A DNA stretch of 10,492 bases from M3 sp964637445. Its GTDB lineage: Bacteria > Bacteroidota > Bacteroidia > Bacteroidales > Muribaculaceae. Under the pieces are notes generated by a model. That model did no database searches and had not been told where the DNA came from. It saw only the letters and a program-made list of their open reading frames with translations. The DNA is taken from positions 1 to 10,492 of the forward strand of contig CAZWWS010000071.1 of assembly GCA_964637445.1 (NCBI GenBank), given 5' to 3'. Of this stretch, positions 1 to 7,738 are shown piece by piece; positions within the stretch are counted from its first letter, which is position 1; each line of letters begins with the position of its first letter. The position numbers and the translations under genes are program-made.

Positions 1-24
1 TATCGGGGGTAATAGTGATTGTGA

Positions 25-1160
25 TTATTCAGATATGTAGCGTTTGAATTGCTGAAGAACGTTTTCTTTATATGGGGTAAAGCATCGTTCCCTATTGTAT
101 TCGTCATATAAGCTTTTTAATGAAGATGGTTGGAGTTCGGGATAGACTACTTGACGCACTATATCATCGCGTCGCATTATCTCATCTTCAAAATCAGGAG
201 TTATCAACCCATTTAAGCCGCATTTCATCATGAATTTATCGACAGGCACATCGTAGACCATTGCATCAGCGAGATTTTTCAGTTGTTGCCCATTTATCAG
301 ATATTCACCTAACGTACTATTGTACAACATGAGTGCCGTAGGCTTATTACCGGACAAATAGAAGGCTGCATCAACTCTACCATTATCAAATAAGGTGTAA
401 TCATTTTGCCACCATTCGTCCCAATTCATTAAAACAATTGCGACTCGATCACCATAACCTTGTTTTATGAGAAATCCTTCATTTTTATGAATGGAGTCAT
501 TTATAGCGTGAGGTGCATTAGTGATTAATAACGCCTTATGTTTCCCATTTTTCATTGGCTGATGATTAAACATATAGCTGAAATTGGTAGCCATAATATA
601 ATCTCTATTTTGGGTATTTATATTATAGAACTTGTCATAATCGGTAGCAGTTTTCACATTGTCCCACGGAAAATTCACATCTGTAAGACCGATAGTGATT
701 TTCTATTGTCGGATAGAGTATCATTAATCTGCCATAAATCACGAAGAAATTGATAACGATTCCACTTCTCCCATAACGGCCACCATTCTTCTCGTCGTAA
801 GTGTTTTATACACGCAACTCTAAACTCATTTTCATCGCGGAATTTACCTTTGATTAGGTCGTTGGCACTATTGGTGGCAGTGTTACATCCGACTTCGGTA
901 TAGACATAGCCGACATTGTCAATAAATCGGGAATCGGAAATTAGATTCTTTATAAATGAATATTGGGTAGTGTCTCGGTGATCACGCTCTCCTAAAATAA
1001 CAATGTCATATTGTTCGTACAAGTTAAGAACAAAATCCACAATCTTGTGATTCCCCTTGGCTAAGCCTAAACGATATTTTTCAATATACAAGGAGTCTGT
1101 GTCAGTAGCAGTCAACTGGAACGGAATTATTAAAAGTAAAAAGAGCCATCTGAGAGACAT
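25..1160 (-). pseudogene. Exported ChaN/EreA/TraB-like protein, split by a one-base frameshift
   Basis: Two overlapping minus-strand frames make one protein of about 378 residues. The first (1160-675, 161 aa) starts with a signal peptide (MSLRWLFLLLIIPFQLTA) and carries VILGERDHRDTTQYSFIKN at about residues 53-71, the LGE-x-H type motif of the ChaN/TraB/erythromycin-esterase superfamily. The second (678-25, 217 aa, apparent GTG start) continues with RDYIMATNF and KALLITNAPHA, which resemble the later strands of the same fold. The break is in the T run at 699-702. On the coding strand AGAAAATCAC reads RKS and soon hits TGA; with one more A it reads RKITIGLTDVNFPWD, running straight into the second frame. 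The superfamily contains haem-binding and hydrolase-like members, so the substrate is unknown. The gene lies downstream of the purT terminator and no convincing promoter was seen in the short gap. It may be a true pseudogene or a sequencing error. Frameshift call fairly sure; family call moderate. Confidence 0.7.
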
Positions 1161-1190
1161 ATATCAACATTTATCTAAGATTATTAAAAC

Positions 1191-1234
1191 AAAACAGTCG
1201 AGAATTTGTATAAGGATTATACTCGGCTGTTTTT
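1191..1234 (-). terminator. Rho-independent terminator of purT, probably bidirectional
   Basis: Outer arms AAAACAGTCGA (1191-1201) and TCGGCTGTTTT (1223-1233) pair over 11 bp with one G-T wobble. An inner stem GTATAA/TTATAC closes a GGA loop, leaving a 6-nt bulge on one side. On the minus strand the hairpin follows the purT stop codon by about 20 nt and runs into TTTTGTTTT. The plus strand also has a T run after the hairpin, so it could stop transcription from either side. It separates purT from the split gene at 25-1160. Confidence 0.75.
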
Positions 1235-1253
1235 GTTGACTAAGAGATCTTTT

Positions 1254-2444
1254 TTATCGGGGGAGAACGTTGATGCGAAGACGTTCGTATGCTCGTTCGG
1301 CTTTTTGTCGAGCGGCTTCGACTGTTTCGTCGGTAGCGAGTATCACGCCCATCCTACGATGACCTTTTACTTCCGGTTTACCGAATATTCGGAGTTGTAC
1401 TCCCGGTTCGGCAAGTACTTCTTTGAGGTTGTCAAATTCGATTTTGTCAGTATCGCCTTCTACAACTACGGCTCGTGAAGCTGACGGTCCGAGGAAGCGG
1501 ATAGCGGGGACAGGCAAGCCAAGAAGAGCTCGTGCGTGTAGCCCAAATTCGCTGAGATCTTGTGATATCATAGTCACCATTCCAGTGTCGTGAGGACGAG
1601 GTGATACCTCACTGAAAATTACGTTGTCGCCTTTGATGAAAAGTTCTACGCCGAAAATTCCATATCCACCGAGAGCGTCGGTAACTTTTCTCGCAATTTC
1701 TTGTGCCGAAGATAGAGCCGTCGAGGTCATCGGTTGAGGTTGCCATGAGTAGCGGTAATCGCCGTTTACTTGGATATGACCTACCGGTTCGCAGAAAGTG
1801 GTTCCGGAGCAACTGCGTACGGTAAGTAGAGTTATTTCGTAGTCGAAGTCGATAAAGCCCTCTACGATAACACGTCCGGCTCCGGCGCGTCCGCCTTCTT
1901 GTGCTTCACGCCAAGCTTCATCGATCTGAGATTCGTTTTTGATAGTGCTTTGACCATGTCCCGATGAACTCATAATCGGTTTTACTACGCAAGGGATGCC
2001 AATTTCTTTCACTGCATCGCAAAATTCTTCGTAGGTTGAAGCGAAGCGATATGGAGAGGTAGTGATACCCAGCTCTTCGGCGGCAAGTCGGCGTATGCCT
2101 TCGCGGTTCATCGTGAGCCACGCAGCTTGGGCAGTGGGGGTGACATTGTAACCCTCTGCTTCGAGTTGTCGAAGGGTGTCGGTAGCAATAGCTTCTACCT
2201 CCGGAATGATATGATCCGGCTTTTCTTCTTCAATCACTTTGCGTAAAGTTTCGCCGTCAAGCATATTGAACACATGACAACGATGGGCTATTTGCATAGC
2301 CGGAGCATTGGCATACTTATCGCAAGCCACTACTTCCACTCCATAACGTTGAAGTTCGATTGCCACTTCTTTTCCAAGTTCTCCACTTCCCAATAGCAAT
2401 GCCTTACGTCCTACCGGGGTCATTACAGATCCTATTTTAGTCAT
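1254..2444 (-). CDS. purT: Formate-dependent phosphoribosylglycinamide formyltransferase (GAR transformylase 2)
   Basis: Cytosolic ATP-grasp enzyme of purine synthesis. It makes formyl-GAR from GAR, formate and ATP, so this step needs no formyl-tetrahydrofolate. The 396 residues align almost without gaps to E. coli PurT (392 aa): N-terminal LLLGSGELGKE (16-26, with the GAR-contacting E22-L23), PEVEAIATD with E82, TMNREG with R114, K155, the ATP loop SSGHGQ at 160-165, E195, Mg ligands E267 and E279, and SPRPHDTG with D286. The one change I notice is His163 where E. coli has Lys. I chose the ATG at 2444 because MTKIGSV matches the E. coli N-terminus (MTLLGTA); a longer in-frame start at 2534 would overlap the glycosyltransferase end and add 30 residues foreign to the family. 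The gene sits 37 nt after that glycosyltransferase on the same strand, has its own -7-like element in the gap, and is followed by a strong terminator. Confidence 0.97.
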   Translation of the reverse strand: MTKIGSVMTPVGRKALLLGSGELGKEVAIELQRYGVEVVACDKYANAPAMQIAHRCHVFNMLDGETLRKVIEEEKPDHIIPEVEAIATDTLRQLEAEGYNVTPTAQAAWLTMNREGIRRLAAEELGITTSPYRFASTYEEFCDAVKEIGIPCVVKPIMSSSGHGQSTIKNESQIDEAWREAQEGGRAGAGRVIVEGFIDFDYEITLLTVRSCSGTTFCEPVGHIQVNGDYRYSWQPQPMTSTALSSAQEIARKVTDALGGYGIFGVELFIKGDNVIFSEVSPRPHDTGMVTMISQDLSEFGLHARALLGLPVPAIRFLGPSASRAVVVEGDTDKIEFDNLKEVLAEPGVQLRIFGKPEVKGHRRMGVILATDETVEAARQKAERAYERLRINVLPR

Positions 2445-2461
2445 ATACGAATAATTTTTCA

Positions 2462-2469
2462 CAAAGATA
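2462..2469 (-). promoter_or_regulatory. purT promoter: Bacteroidota-type -7 element ahead of purT
   Basis: On the minus strand TATCTTTG fits the Bacteroidota -7 consensus TAnnTTTG exactly. It lies in the 37-nt gap between the glycosyltransferase stop codon and the purT ATG, and would give a leader of only 10-15 nt. No clear TTTG -33 element is seen at the usual distance, so the call rests on the -7 match. If real, purT expression does not depend on the glycosyltransferase upstream. Confidence 0.45.
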
Positions 2470-3902
2470 GACAAATATTTCTTATTCTGATACTTCGTCG
2501 GCGGTAATTCGTTTATGAAGAGTATATATGGCATCTAATCCGGTCTCTAAAGGTTGATGCTCTTCAGCAACCTTTAGATAACCGTAAAACTCGTATTCGA
2601 AATTGTCTCCAGCTAAATCCGGAATTGTTCTTGTTACAATAAATTCTACGTGTTGATTTGCGATAATTGAATCTTGCTCACGCATCATATCAGGAATAGA
2701 AATGTTTAGACGACAGAAATATCTGTTGGAAGGAACGATTCCGCTATATGTATAAAACCCTCCGTCAAGAAATCCGTAATTAAGCAGTGTCGGGTTGGGT
2801 TCTTGTTGGATTATTTGGTCAAACTTATATTGTACGGTATCCTCTTTGGGCATGAATATATATGTTTCAGAGACAATATTATAGATGATACTGAGAGTGA
2901 TTAATGAAATAATAGAATATGAAAACAGAGATTTGGTTTGGTGCAATAATGCTTCAATCAAGACGACACCAAATGGAATAAATACGGCTATAATTAAAGT
3001 ATAATATGGCATTGCCAATCTTATTAAAAATATGAAAATCACTAAAGTCGTGGCAGAGGATAGAAAAAATGTCGATAATCTTGTCGGTCGTGCAAGTAAA
3101 ATTCCGGCTATTATAAAAATCCAGATAAACAGATTGTTGTCCCAAGACCCGAAAATATTATTCAATATATTGGAAATCGAGGTGTCGCTATTGTTGTTGT
3201 AATATTTTGCATTGTCGAAGAAGTAGACGTTAAGCATAGTGTCAAGGGAGTCATGATATATAAAATAGGCAAAAATTAGTGTGGTGAGCGTCACCAACCC
3301 TATCGTTGCAAAAGCGAATGTTGATAGAATCTTTGCTTGCCATTTGTTTTTGCGGTAAATATATATGAGCGATATAATCCAACCAAGATAGAAGCCACAC
3401 ATTGTGTATTTGATCCACAATACTGCTGCTGCCGTAACCCCGATAAAGAACGCTTGCGATGGTGATATTGGGTGTTTATTTACGATTGCCCTCAGTCCTA
3501 TATAGAGGGCATATGCAATTAAAGGCAGACAAAACTCTTCAGCACTATCTCCAAGTACGAATGAATAGGAAGAGTATACAATAAGACCGATTAAAGTGGT
3601 ATGTAAAATAAGGTGTTTGCTTGGGTATAATAATGATATTGATCTGTATGAAATTGATAAGAACGCGAATGCTGCCAATATTTCCAAGAGATAAACCCCG
3701 AAAAACGAGCGATATGAAATCAGAGCAGCGAGAGTGTGGAGAAAATAGAGAATCGGTCCTTTTTGTTCGTATAAATCGCGGTAAGGAACAAGACCATCAA
3801 GGACTGACTTTCCGACAGTAAAAAAGCAATTAGGGTCGACCCAGGTGTTGAACGGATATAATGGTGAGCTATGAGATAAAAGGGAGATTGACGCAATGGC
3901 TA

Positions 3903-4304
<402 letters not shown>

Positions 4305-4343
4305 ATCGCTTGTATTTACACAATTAAATGAAAAATTATCTGG

Positions 4344-4371
4344 CAAAATTAATAATAATACAGTTACCAAA
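4344..4371 (-). promoter_or_regulatory. Possible promoter for the CAAT-repeat membrane gene
   Basis: On the minus strand TAATTTTG (4351-4344) fits TAnnTTTG, and a TTTG lies upstream at 4371-4368. The 16-nt gap is shorter than the usual 18-21. A start site near 4337 would leave a leader of about 33 nt before ATG 4304. The region is very AT-rich, so a chance match is likely enough to keep this tentative. Confidence 0.25.
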
Positions 4372-4681
4372 ATGGTACGTAATGGTAAATTATGTTAAAA
4401 TCATGAGCAAGGTTAAACCAAGTCGGATAAGAATTGTCAGAAATAACAAAAGACACAATAAAATAGGATTTAGTTATAAAGCTAACTTTTTTCGTTTACA
4501 ATATGTGCTGCTTCTGCTCGCGAAGAGTGGAGGCAGTTTATTTTATCGATGTTTAATTAGTTGTGTTACAAATGGTTAAATTTTGCGAGGCTATTAAACC
4601 AAAATGATTTTTTCGAGTCAATATAGCAAACAACGATAAAAATCAGCAACAAATAATTAACTAATAAAACTGACAACAATT
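4371..4681. other. AT-rich stretch without a confident gene
   Basis: These 311 nt divide the leftward and rightward genes. The minus strand holds a short hydrophobic frame (about 4473-4395, NPILLCLLLF...IRLGLTLLMIL) that ends in TAA and lacks a normal start. Removing one base near 4395-4398 would join it to the membrane frame at 3903-4304, so it may be a decayed extension of that gene. The plus strand has an 83-codon frame (4328-4579) with no recognisable features that I regard as chance. The last 100 nt must hold the promoter and leader of the Spy-like gene. I see only an imperfect -7-like TAAATTTTG at 4577-4585 and no clear hairpin. Confidence 0.5.
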
Positions 4682-5239
4682 ATGAAAAAGAAAGTATTAA
4701 GTTTGGCAATCATCGCAACCTCTCTCCTCACTGTATCAGCAGTCGCTCAGAATCCCGACGACGCTCAGCGTCCGGCATGCTTGGTCGAAGGATGTGACCA
4801 ACATCAACATAGAGGACCTAAGGCTCCGAAACCCGAATGTGGCAATCCATTTGAGGGACTCAACTTGACAGATGCTCAAAAGGCAAAACTTGATCAGTTG
4901 CGAAAGGATGGTCAAGATGCTCGCCAAAAGAAGCAAGAAGAGCGTAGAAAAAATCGTGAAGAGGCACGAGCGAAGCGTGATTCTTTGATGAAGACGGGTA
5001 AGTTGAATCACCTCCGTCAGATTAAGGAAATCCTTACTCCCGAGCAATATGTAACCTTTTTGGAGAATATGGTGGTAAATCAAAAGCCCGAAGCTCGTAA
5101 CCACAGAATGGCTCCAGGAAAGGGAAAGCAGGGACAACGTGGAGATTTCGGCCGCTGTGGACATGATGATTGTCAAGGACATAAGCCTAACCCGCAAAGG
5201 GGTGATAAACCTGCTGCAGATAGCAAGTCAAAAAGATAA
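4682..5239 (+). CDS. Spy/CpxP-like (LTxxQ, DUF4890-type) periplasmic protein with Cys/His clusters
   Basis: 185-residue exported protein: signal peptide MKKKVLSLAIIATSLLTVSAVAQ with cleavage near residue 22. The core has the two LTxxQ-like signatures of the Spy/CpxP superfamily (NLTDAQKAKLDQL at 61-73 and ILTPEQYVTFLENM at 117-130), separated by a highly charged helix (residues 76-100, rich in K, R and E). Spy-type proteins are periplasmic ATP-independent chaperones or envelope stress and metal sensors, so a similar role is inferred. Flanking the core are two clusters of the same pattern, C33-x4-C38-x2-H41-x-H43 (plus C53) and C159-x4-C164-x2-H167 (plus H161), which look suited to binding a metal. 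The tail is basic and low in complexity (PGKGKQGQRG, ending in SKSKR). The gene stands alone: AT-rich upstream region, and a strong terminator about 50 nt downstream. No Shine-Dalgarno sequence precedes ATG 4682, as is usual in the phylum. Confidence 0.85.
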   Translation: MKKKVLSLAIIATSLLTVSAVAQNPDDAQRPACLVEGCDQHQHRGPKAPKPECGNPFEGLNLTDAQKAKLDQLRKDGQDARQKKQEERRKNREEARAKRDSLMKTGKLNHLRQIKEILTPEQYVTFLENMVVNQKPEARNHRMAPGKGKQGQRGDFGRCGHDDCQGHKPNPQRGDKPAADSKSKR

Positions 5240-5287
5240 AAAAGTATCATAGTGATAATAAGGTAATAAAGGTTGGTAATGTTAGAG

Positions 5288-5329
5288 TCGTGGTGCATCT
5301 TAAAAAGGTGTGCCACGATTTTTTATTTT
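5288..5329 (+). terminator. Rho-independent terminator after the Spy-like gene
   Basis: TCGTGGTGCATC (5288-5299) pairs with GGTGTGCCACGA (5307-5318) over 12 bp with three G-T wobbles, loop TTAAAAA. It is followed at once by TTTTTTATTTT. It sits directly before the promoter of the B12 operon and should insulate it from upstream transcription. Confidence 0.88.
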
Positions 5330-5356
5330 GAGGGTAAAGAAAAAAACAATAACTTT
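5327..5356 (+). promoter_or_regulatory. Promoter of the B12 uptake operon
   Basis: TTTG at 5327-5330, an 18-nt gap, then TAACTTTG at 5349-5356: a very good match to the Bacteroidota (sigma-ABfr) pattern TTTG...TAnnTTTG. The expected start of transcription is about 5361-5363, exactly where the P1 helix of the riboswitch begins. The -33 element uses the last bases of the preceding terminator's T-rich tail. Confidence 0.75.
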
Positions 5357-5360
5357 GCAC

Positions 5361-5539
5361 ACGTATTGGTGCAGAAAGTCCGTCCGGATTGGCTGCTTAA
5401 AAGGGAATCAGGTGTGAATCCTGAACAGTCCCGCTGCTGTGAGTTTCATCATAGCTCGCCGACATTCTATTTGCCACTGAGATTTATTGGTCTTGGGAAG
5501 GCGTCGGACGAGGAAACGAGTCAGAAGACCTGCCATACG
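5361..5539 (+). ncRNA. Cobalamin (adenosylcobalamin-type) riboswitch
   Basis: The conserved blocks of the B12 element occur in order: TGGTGCAG near the 5' end, AAAAGGGAATCAGGTG then GAATCCTGAACAGTCCCGC (about 5398-5432), the B12 box part GCCACTG at 5473-5479, GGGAAGGC at 5495-5502, and AGAAGACCTGCC at 5523-5534. P1 is formed by CGTAT-GG (5361-5367) and CCATACG (5533-5539). The spacing and order match known btuB leaders, such as that of E. coli. In this family ligand binding normally lowers expression of corrinoid uptake genes, so the downstream operon should be repressed when B12 is plentiful. A run of six T (5542-5547) follows P1 directly. Confidence 0.96.
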
Positions 5540-5644
5540 AGTTTTTTCAATAGCTTGCGAGGTATGAGCTTTGAAAAGTAGAAAATTTCACTCTATTGGT
5601 ATTAAGTCTTTTGACGACTTTTTATTCATAGTTTGACTTCTCTC

Positions 5645-5685
5645 TTTTCGTTGTGACTTTCTCGCAAGAAAACGAACAACGGAGA
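5645..5685 (+). promoter_or_regulatory. Leader hairpin covering the GGAG before btuB (possible expression platform)
   Basis: TTTTCGTTGT (5645-5654) can pair with ACAACGGAGA (5676-5685) over 10 bp with two G-T wobbles; inside it TTTCT/AGAAA (5658-5662 with 5667-5671) closes a CGCA loop. The 3' arm contains GGAG (5681-5684), the only Shine-Dalgarno-like motif ahead of the btuB start at 5696. When folded, the ribosome site would be hidden, which fits translational control by the riboswitch upstream. The link to ligand binding is inferred. Confidence 0.45.
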
Positions 5686-5695
5686 ATTGTCAACT

Positions 5696-7738
5696 ATGAT
5701 GAGAAAAGTGTGTAAATTTATTGCCTTGGCAGTGTGTATGTCGCTATATGCTCAGCCCCAACAGTCGCATCTCGATTCGATACAGCGATTGCGTGAGGTA
5801 ACAGTAGAAGCGGTGAAACCATTTGCCGAAGTGATTCCGGCTCAAACATTGAGTGGTAAGCAATTGGAAAGCCTGAATAGTTTTTCTGTGGCCGATGCGA
5901 TACGTTATTTTTCCGGAGTGCAAATAAAGGATTATGGTGGAGTTGGGGGGATTAAGACTGTGGATATTCGCAGTATGGGGACCAATCATTTGGGAGTGTT
6001 TTACGATGGAATACAATTGGGTAATGCTCAAAACGGACAGATTGATTTGGGCAAATTTTCTCTTGATAATATAGAGGAAATATCGCTTTATAATGGTCAG
6101 AAAAGCGAGATATTCCAGTCGGCTAAAGATTTTGGCGCAGCAGGGACTATATATCTGCGCACTCGGCGACCTCGATTCAATGACGGGAAAAGCACTGACG
6201 TAAAAGCTATATTTCGCACAGGGTCGTTTGGGCTTGTAAATCCGTCGATTTTGATAGAACAAAAATTATCGCAACATGTGAATTTATCTGCCAACGTAGA
6301 ATATATCAATGCCAATGGCAAGTATAAGTTTCGCTACAAAAAAGTTTTCAGCGATGGTACTCCTGCATGGGATACTACTGCTACGCGCCGAAATGGTGAT
6401 ATCGAGTCGTTTCGTTCGGAGGTAGGTGTATTCGGACGCTTGAATGGAGGCAGATGGTATGCGAAGGCGTATTTTTATGACTCAGAGAAAGGTATCCCCG
6501 GGGCTATAGTGAATAATGTATGGAAAAATTCGCAGCGTCAGTGGGATCGCAATTTTTTCGTGCAAGGCTCATTCCAAAAGCGGGTGGAAGAGCAATATGA
6601 GTTGCTTGTTAACGCTAAATATGCCCGTGATTATATGCGATATTTGAATCCTGATACAACTCTGATGTATATCGATAATAAGTTTTGGCAAGATGAAATA
6701 TATATTTCGGCAGCTAATAAATATGCAATTACAGAGAATTGGGATGTGAATTTGTCGGTTGATTATCAGTGGAATACGCTCGATGCTACACTCGTTAATT
6801 TTGCTTTCCCAACGCGCCATACGATTTTGGTGGCTCTTGCATCGGCATATCAGTGGCGAGGATGGAAAGCTCAAGTGAGCTTGTTGGGTACGTTTGTAAA
6901 TGATCGGAGTACGGCAAATTCAGGCACCGGTAGCATTACAAAAATGACAACGCATCGCGACGAGTTTACTCCGGCGGCTTTTGTTTCGTATAGACCAAGC
7001 GAAAATTTCCCATTAAACTTTCGTGCGTTTTATAAACGAATATTCCGAATGCCAACTTTCAATGACCTGTATTATACGGATATAGGGAATGCAAATCTTT
7101 CGCCGGAATATGTCGATCAGTATAATGTGGGTTTTCAATATGTGCAGACCTATCGCCAAGGGCTTGTGAGTCGATTGATGCTTAGAGCCGATGCGTATTA
7201 TAATCATGTGACCGATAAGATTATAGCCGTACCTAAAGGGACGGGGCAATATCGATGGATGATGATGAATATTGGCAAAGTCAAAATTAGTGGAATCGAC
7301 GTAAATGCACGTGTGGATTTTGAACTCCCATATGATATAAAGTTAGATGCAAATCTGAATTACACCTATCAGACTGCCCAAGACTACTCGGATCCAACCG
7401 ATAATGAACCTGGAGCAGGAACCTATAAAGGGCAAATATCATATATTCCATGGCATAGCGGGTCGGTTGTGGTGCATGGAGCGTGGAGAAACGCCGAATT
7501 GAATTATAGTTTTATATATGTTGGAGAGCGTTATCACAACTCGTCGAATATCAGAGCCAATTACGAACAACCATGGTATACCCACGACCTTTCGGCAAGT
7601 TATTGCTTACTTTGGAATAAGGTGAAAATTACAGCTACGATGGAGATAAACAATCTATTGAATCAATATTATGATGTAATTGTGAATTATCCCATGCCGG
7701 GACGCAATTATAAGTTTATTCTAAAATTTGAATTATGA
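5696..7738 (+). CDS. btuB: TonB-dependent outer-membrane corrinoid receptor, BtuB family
   Basis: 680-residue outer-membrane beta-barrel that imports cobalamin with energy from TonB. It has a signal peptide (MMRKVCKFIALAVCMSLYAQ), a TonB-box-like LREVTVEA at about 32-39, and a plug at about 45-155 (SVADAIRYFSGVQIKDYGGVGG, VDIRSMG, FYDGIQLGNAQNG, IEEISLYNG, GAAGTIYLRT). A 22-strand type barrel follows, with RIFRMPTFNDLYY at about 448 and the C-terminal strand GRNYKFILKFEL. It lacks the N-terminal carboxypeptidase-like domain of SusC transporters and, at 680 aa, is somewhat longer than E. coli BtuB (614 aa). The assignment rests on the riboswitch and the BtuG-like partner as much as on sequence. 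I chose ATG 5696, 11 nt after GGAG; a second ATG follows at 5699 and an in-frame TTG at 5687 is less likely. Its stop overlaps the next start (ATGA), indicating translational coupling. Confidence 0.92.
   Translation: MMRKVCKFIALAVCMSLYAQPQQSHLDSIQRLREVTVEAVKPFAEVIPAQTLSGKQLESLNSFSVADAIRYFSGVQIKDYGGVGGIKTVDIRSMGTNHLGVFYDGIQLGNAQNGQIDLGKFSLDNIEEISLYNGQKSEIFQSAKDFGAAGTIYLRTRRPRFNDGKSTDVKAIFRTGSFGLVNPSILIEQKLSQHVNLSANVEYINANGKYKFRYKKVFSDGTPAWDTTATRRNGDIESFRSEVGVFGRLNGGRWYAKAYFYDSEKGIPGAIVNNVWKNSQRQWDRNFFVQGSFQKRVEEQYELLVNAKYARDYMRYLNPDTTLMYIDNKFWQDEIYISAANKYAITENWDVNLSVDYQWNTLDATLVNFAFPTRHTILVALASAYQWRGWKAQVSLLGTFVNDRSTANSGTGSITKMTTHRDEFTPAAFVSYRPSENFPLNFRAFYKRIFRMPTFNDLYYTDIGNANLSPEYVDQYNVGFQYVQTYRQGLVSRLMLRADAYYNHVTDKIIAVPKGTGQYRWMMMNIGKVKISGIDVNARVDFELPYDIKLDANLNYTYQTAQDYSDPTDNEPGAGTYKGQISYIPWHSGSVVVHGAWRNAELNYSFIYVGERYHNSSNIRANYEQPWYTHDLSASYCLLWNKVKITATMEINNLLNQYYDVIVNYPMPGRNYKFILKFEL

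Noticed and set aside
1..24. TATCGGGGG at the window start resembles the end of purT near 1255
   Set aside because: The match is only about nine bases and does not extend, so it is probably chance rather than a repeat.
2445..2534. A purT start at 2534, 30 codons upstream
   Set aside because: It would overlap the end of the glycosyltransferase gene, add residues absent from the family, and place the -7-like element inside the coding region; ATG 2444 matches the family N-terminus.
4328..4579. 83-codon plus-strand open frame in the AT-rich stretch
   Set aside because: No signal peptide, motif or start context. It runs opposite hydrophobic minus-strand frames and its composition fits chance in AT-rich DNA.
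5273..5581. 102-codon plus-strand open frame upstream of btuB
   Set aside because: It lies across the terminator, the promoter and the whole cobalamin riboswitch, whose conserved blocks explain the sequence; the peptide looks like no known protein.
5604..5623. AAGTC/GACTT hairpin followed by T as a riboswitch terminator
   Set aside because: Only 5 bp with two G-C pairs and a short, interrupted T run; too weak to call an intrinsic terminator.
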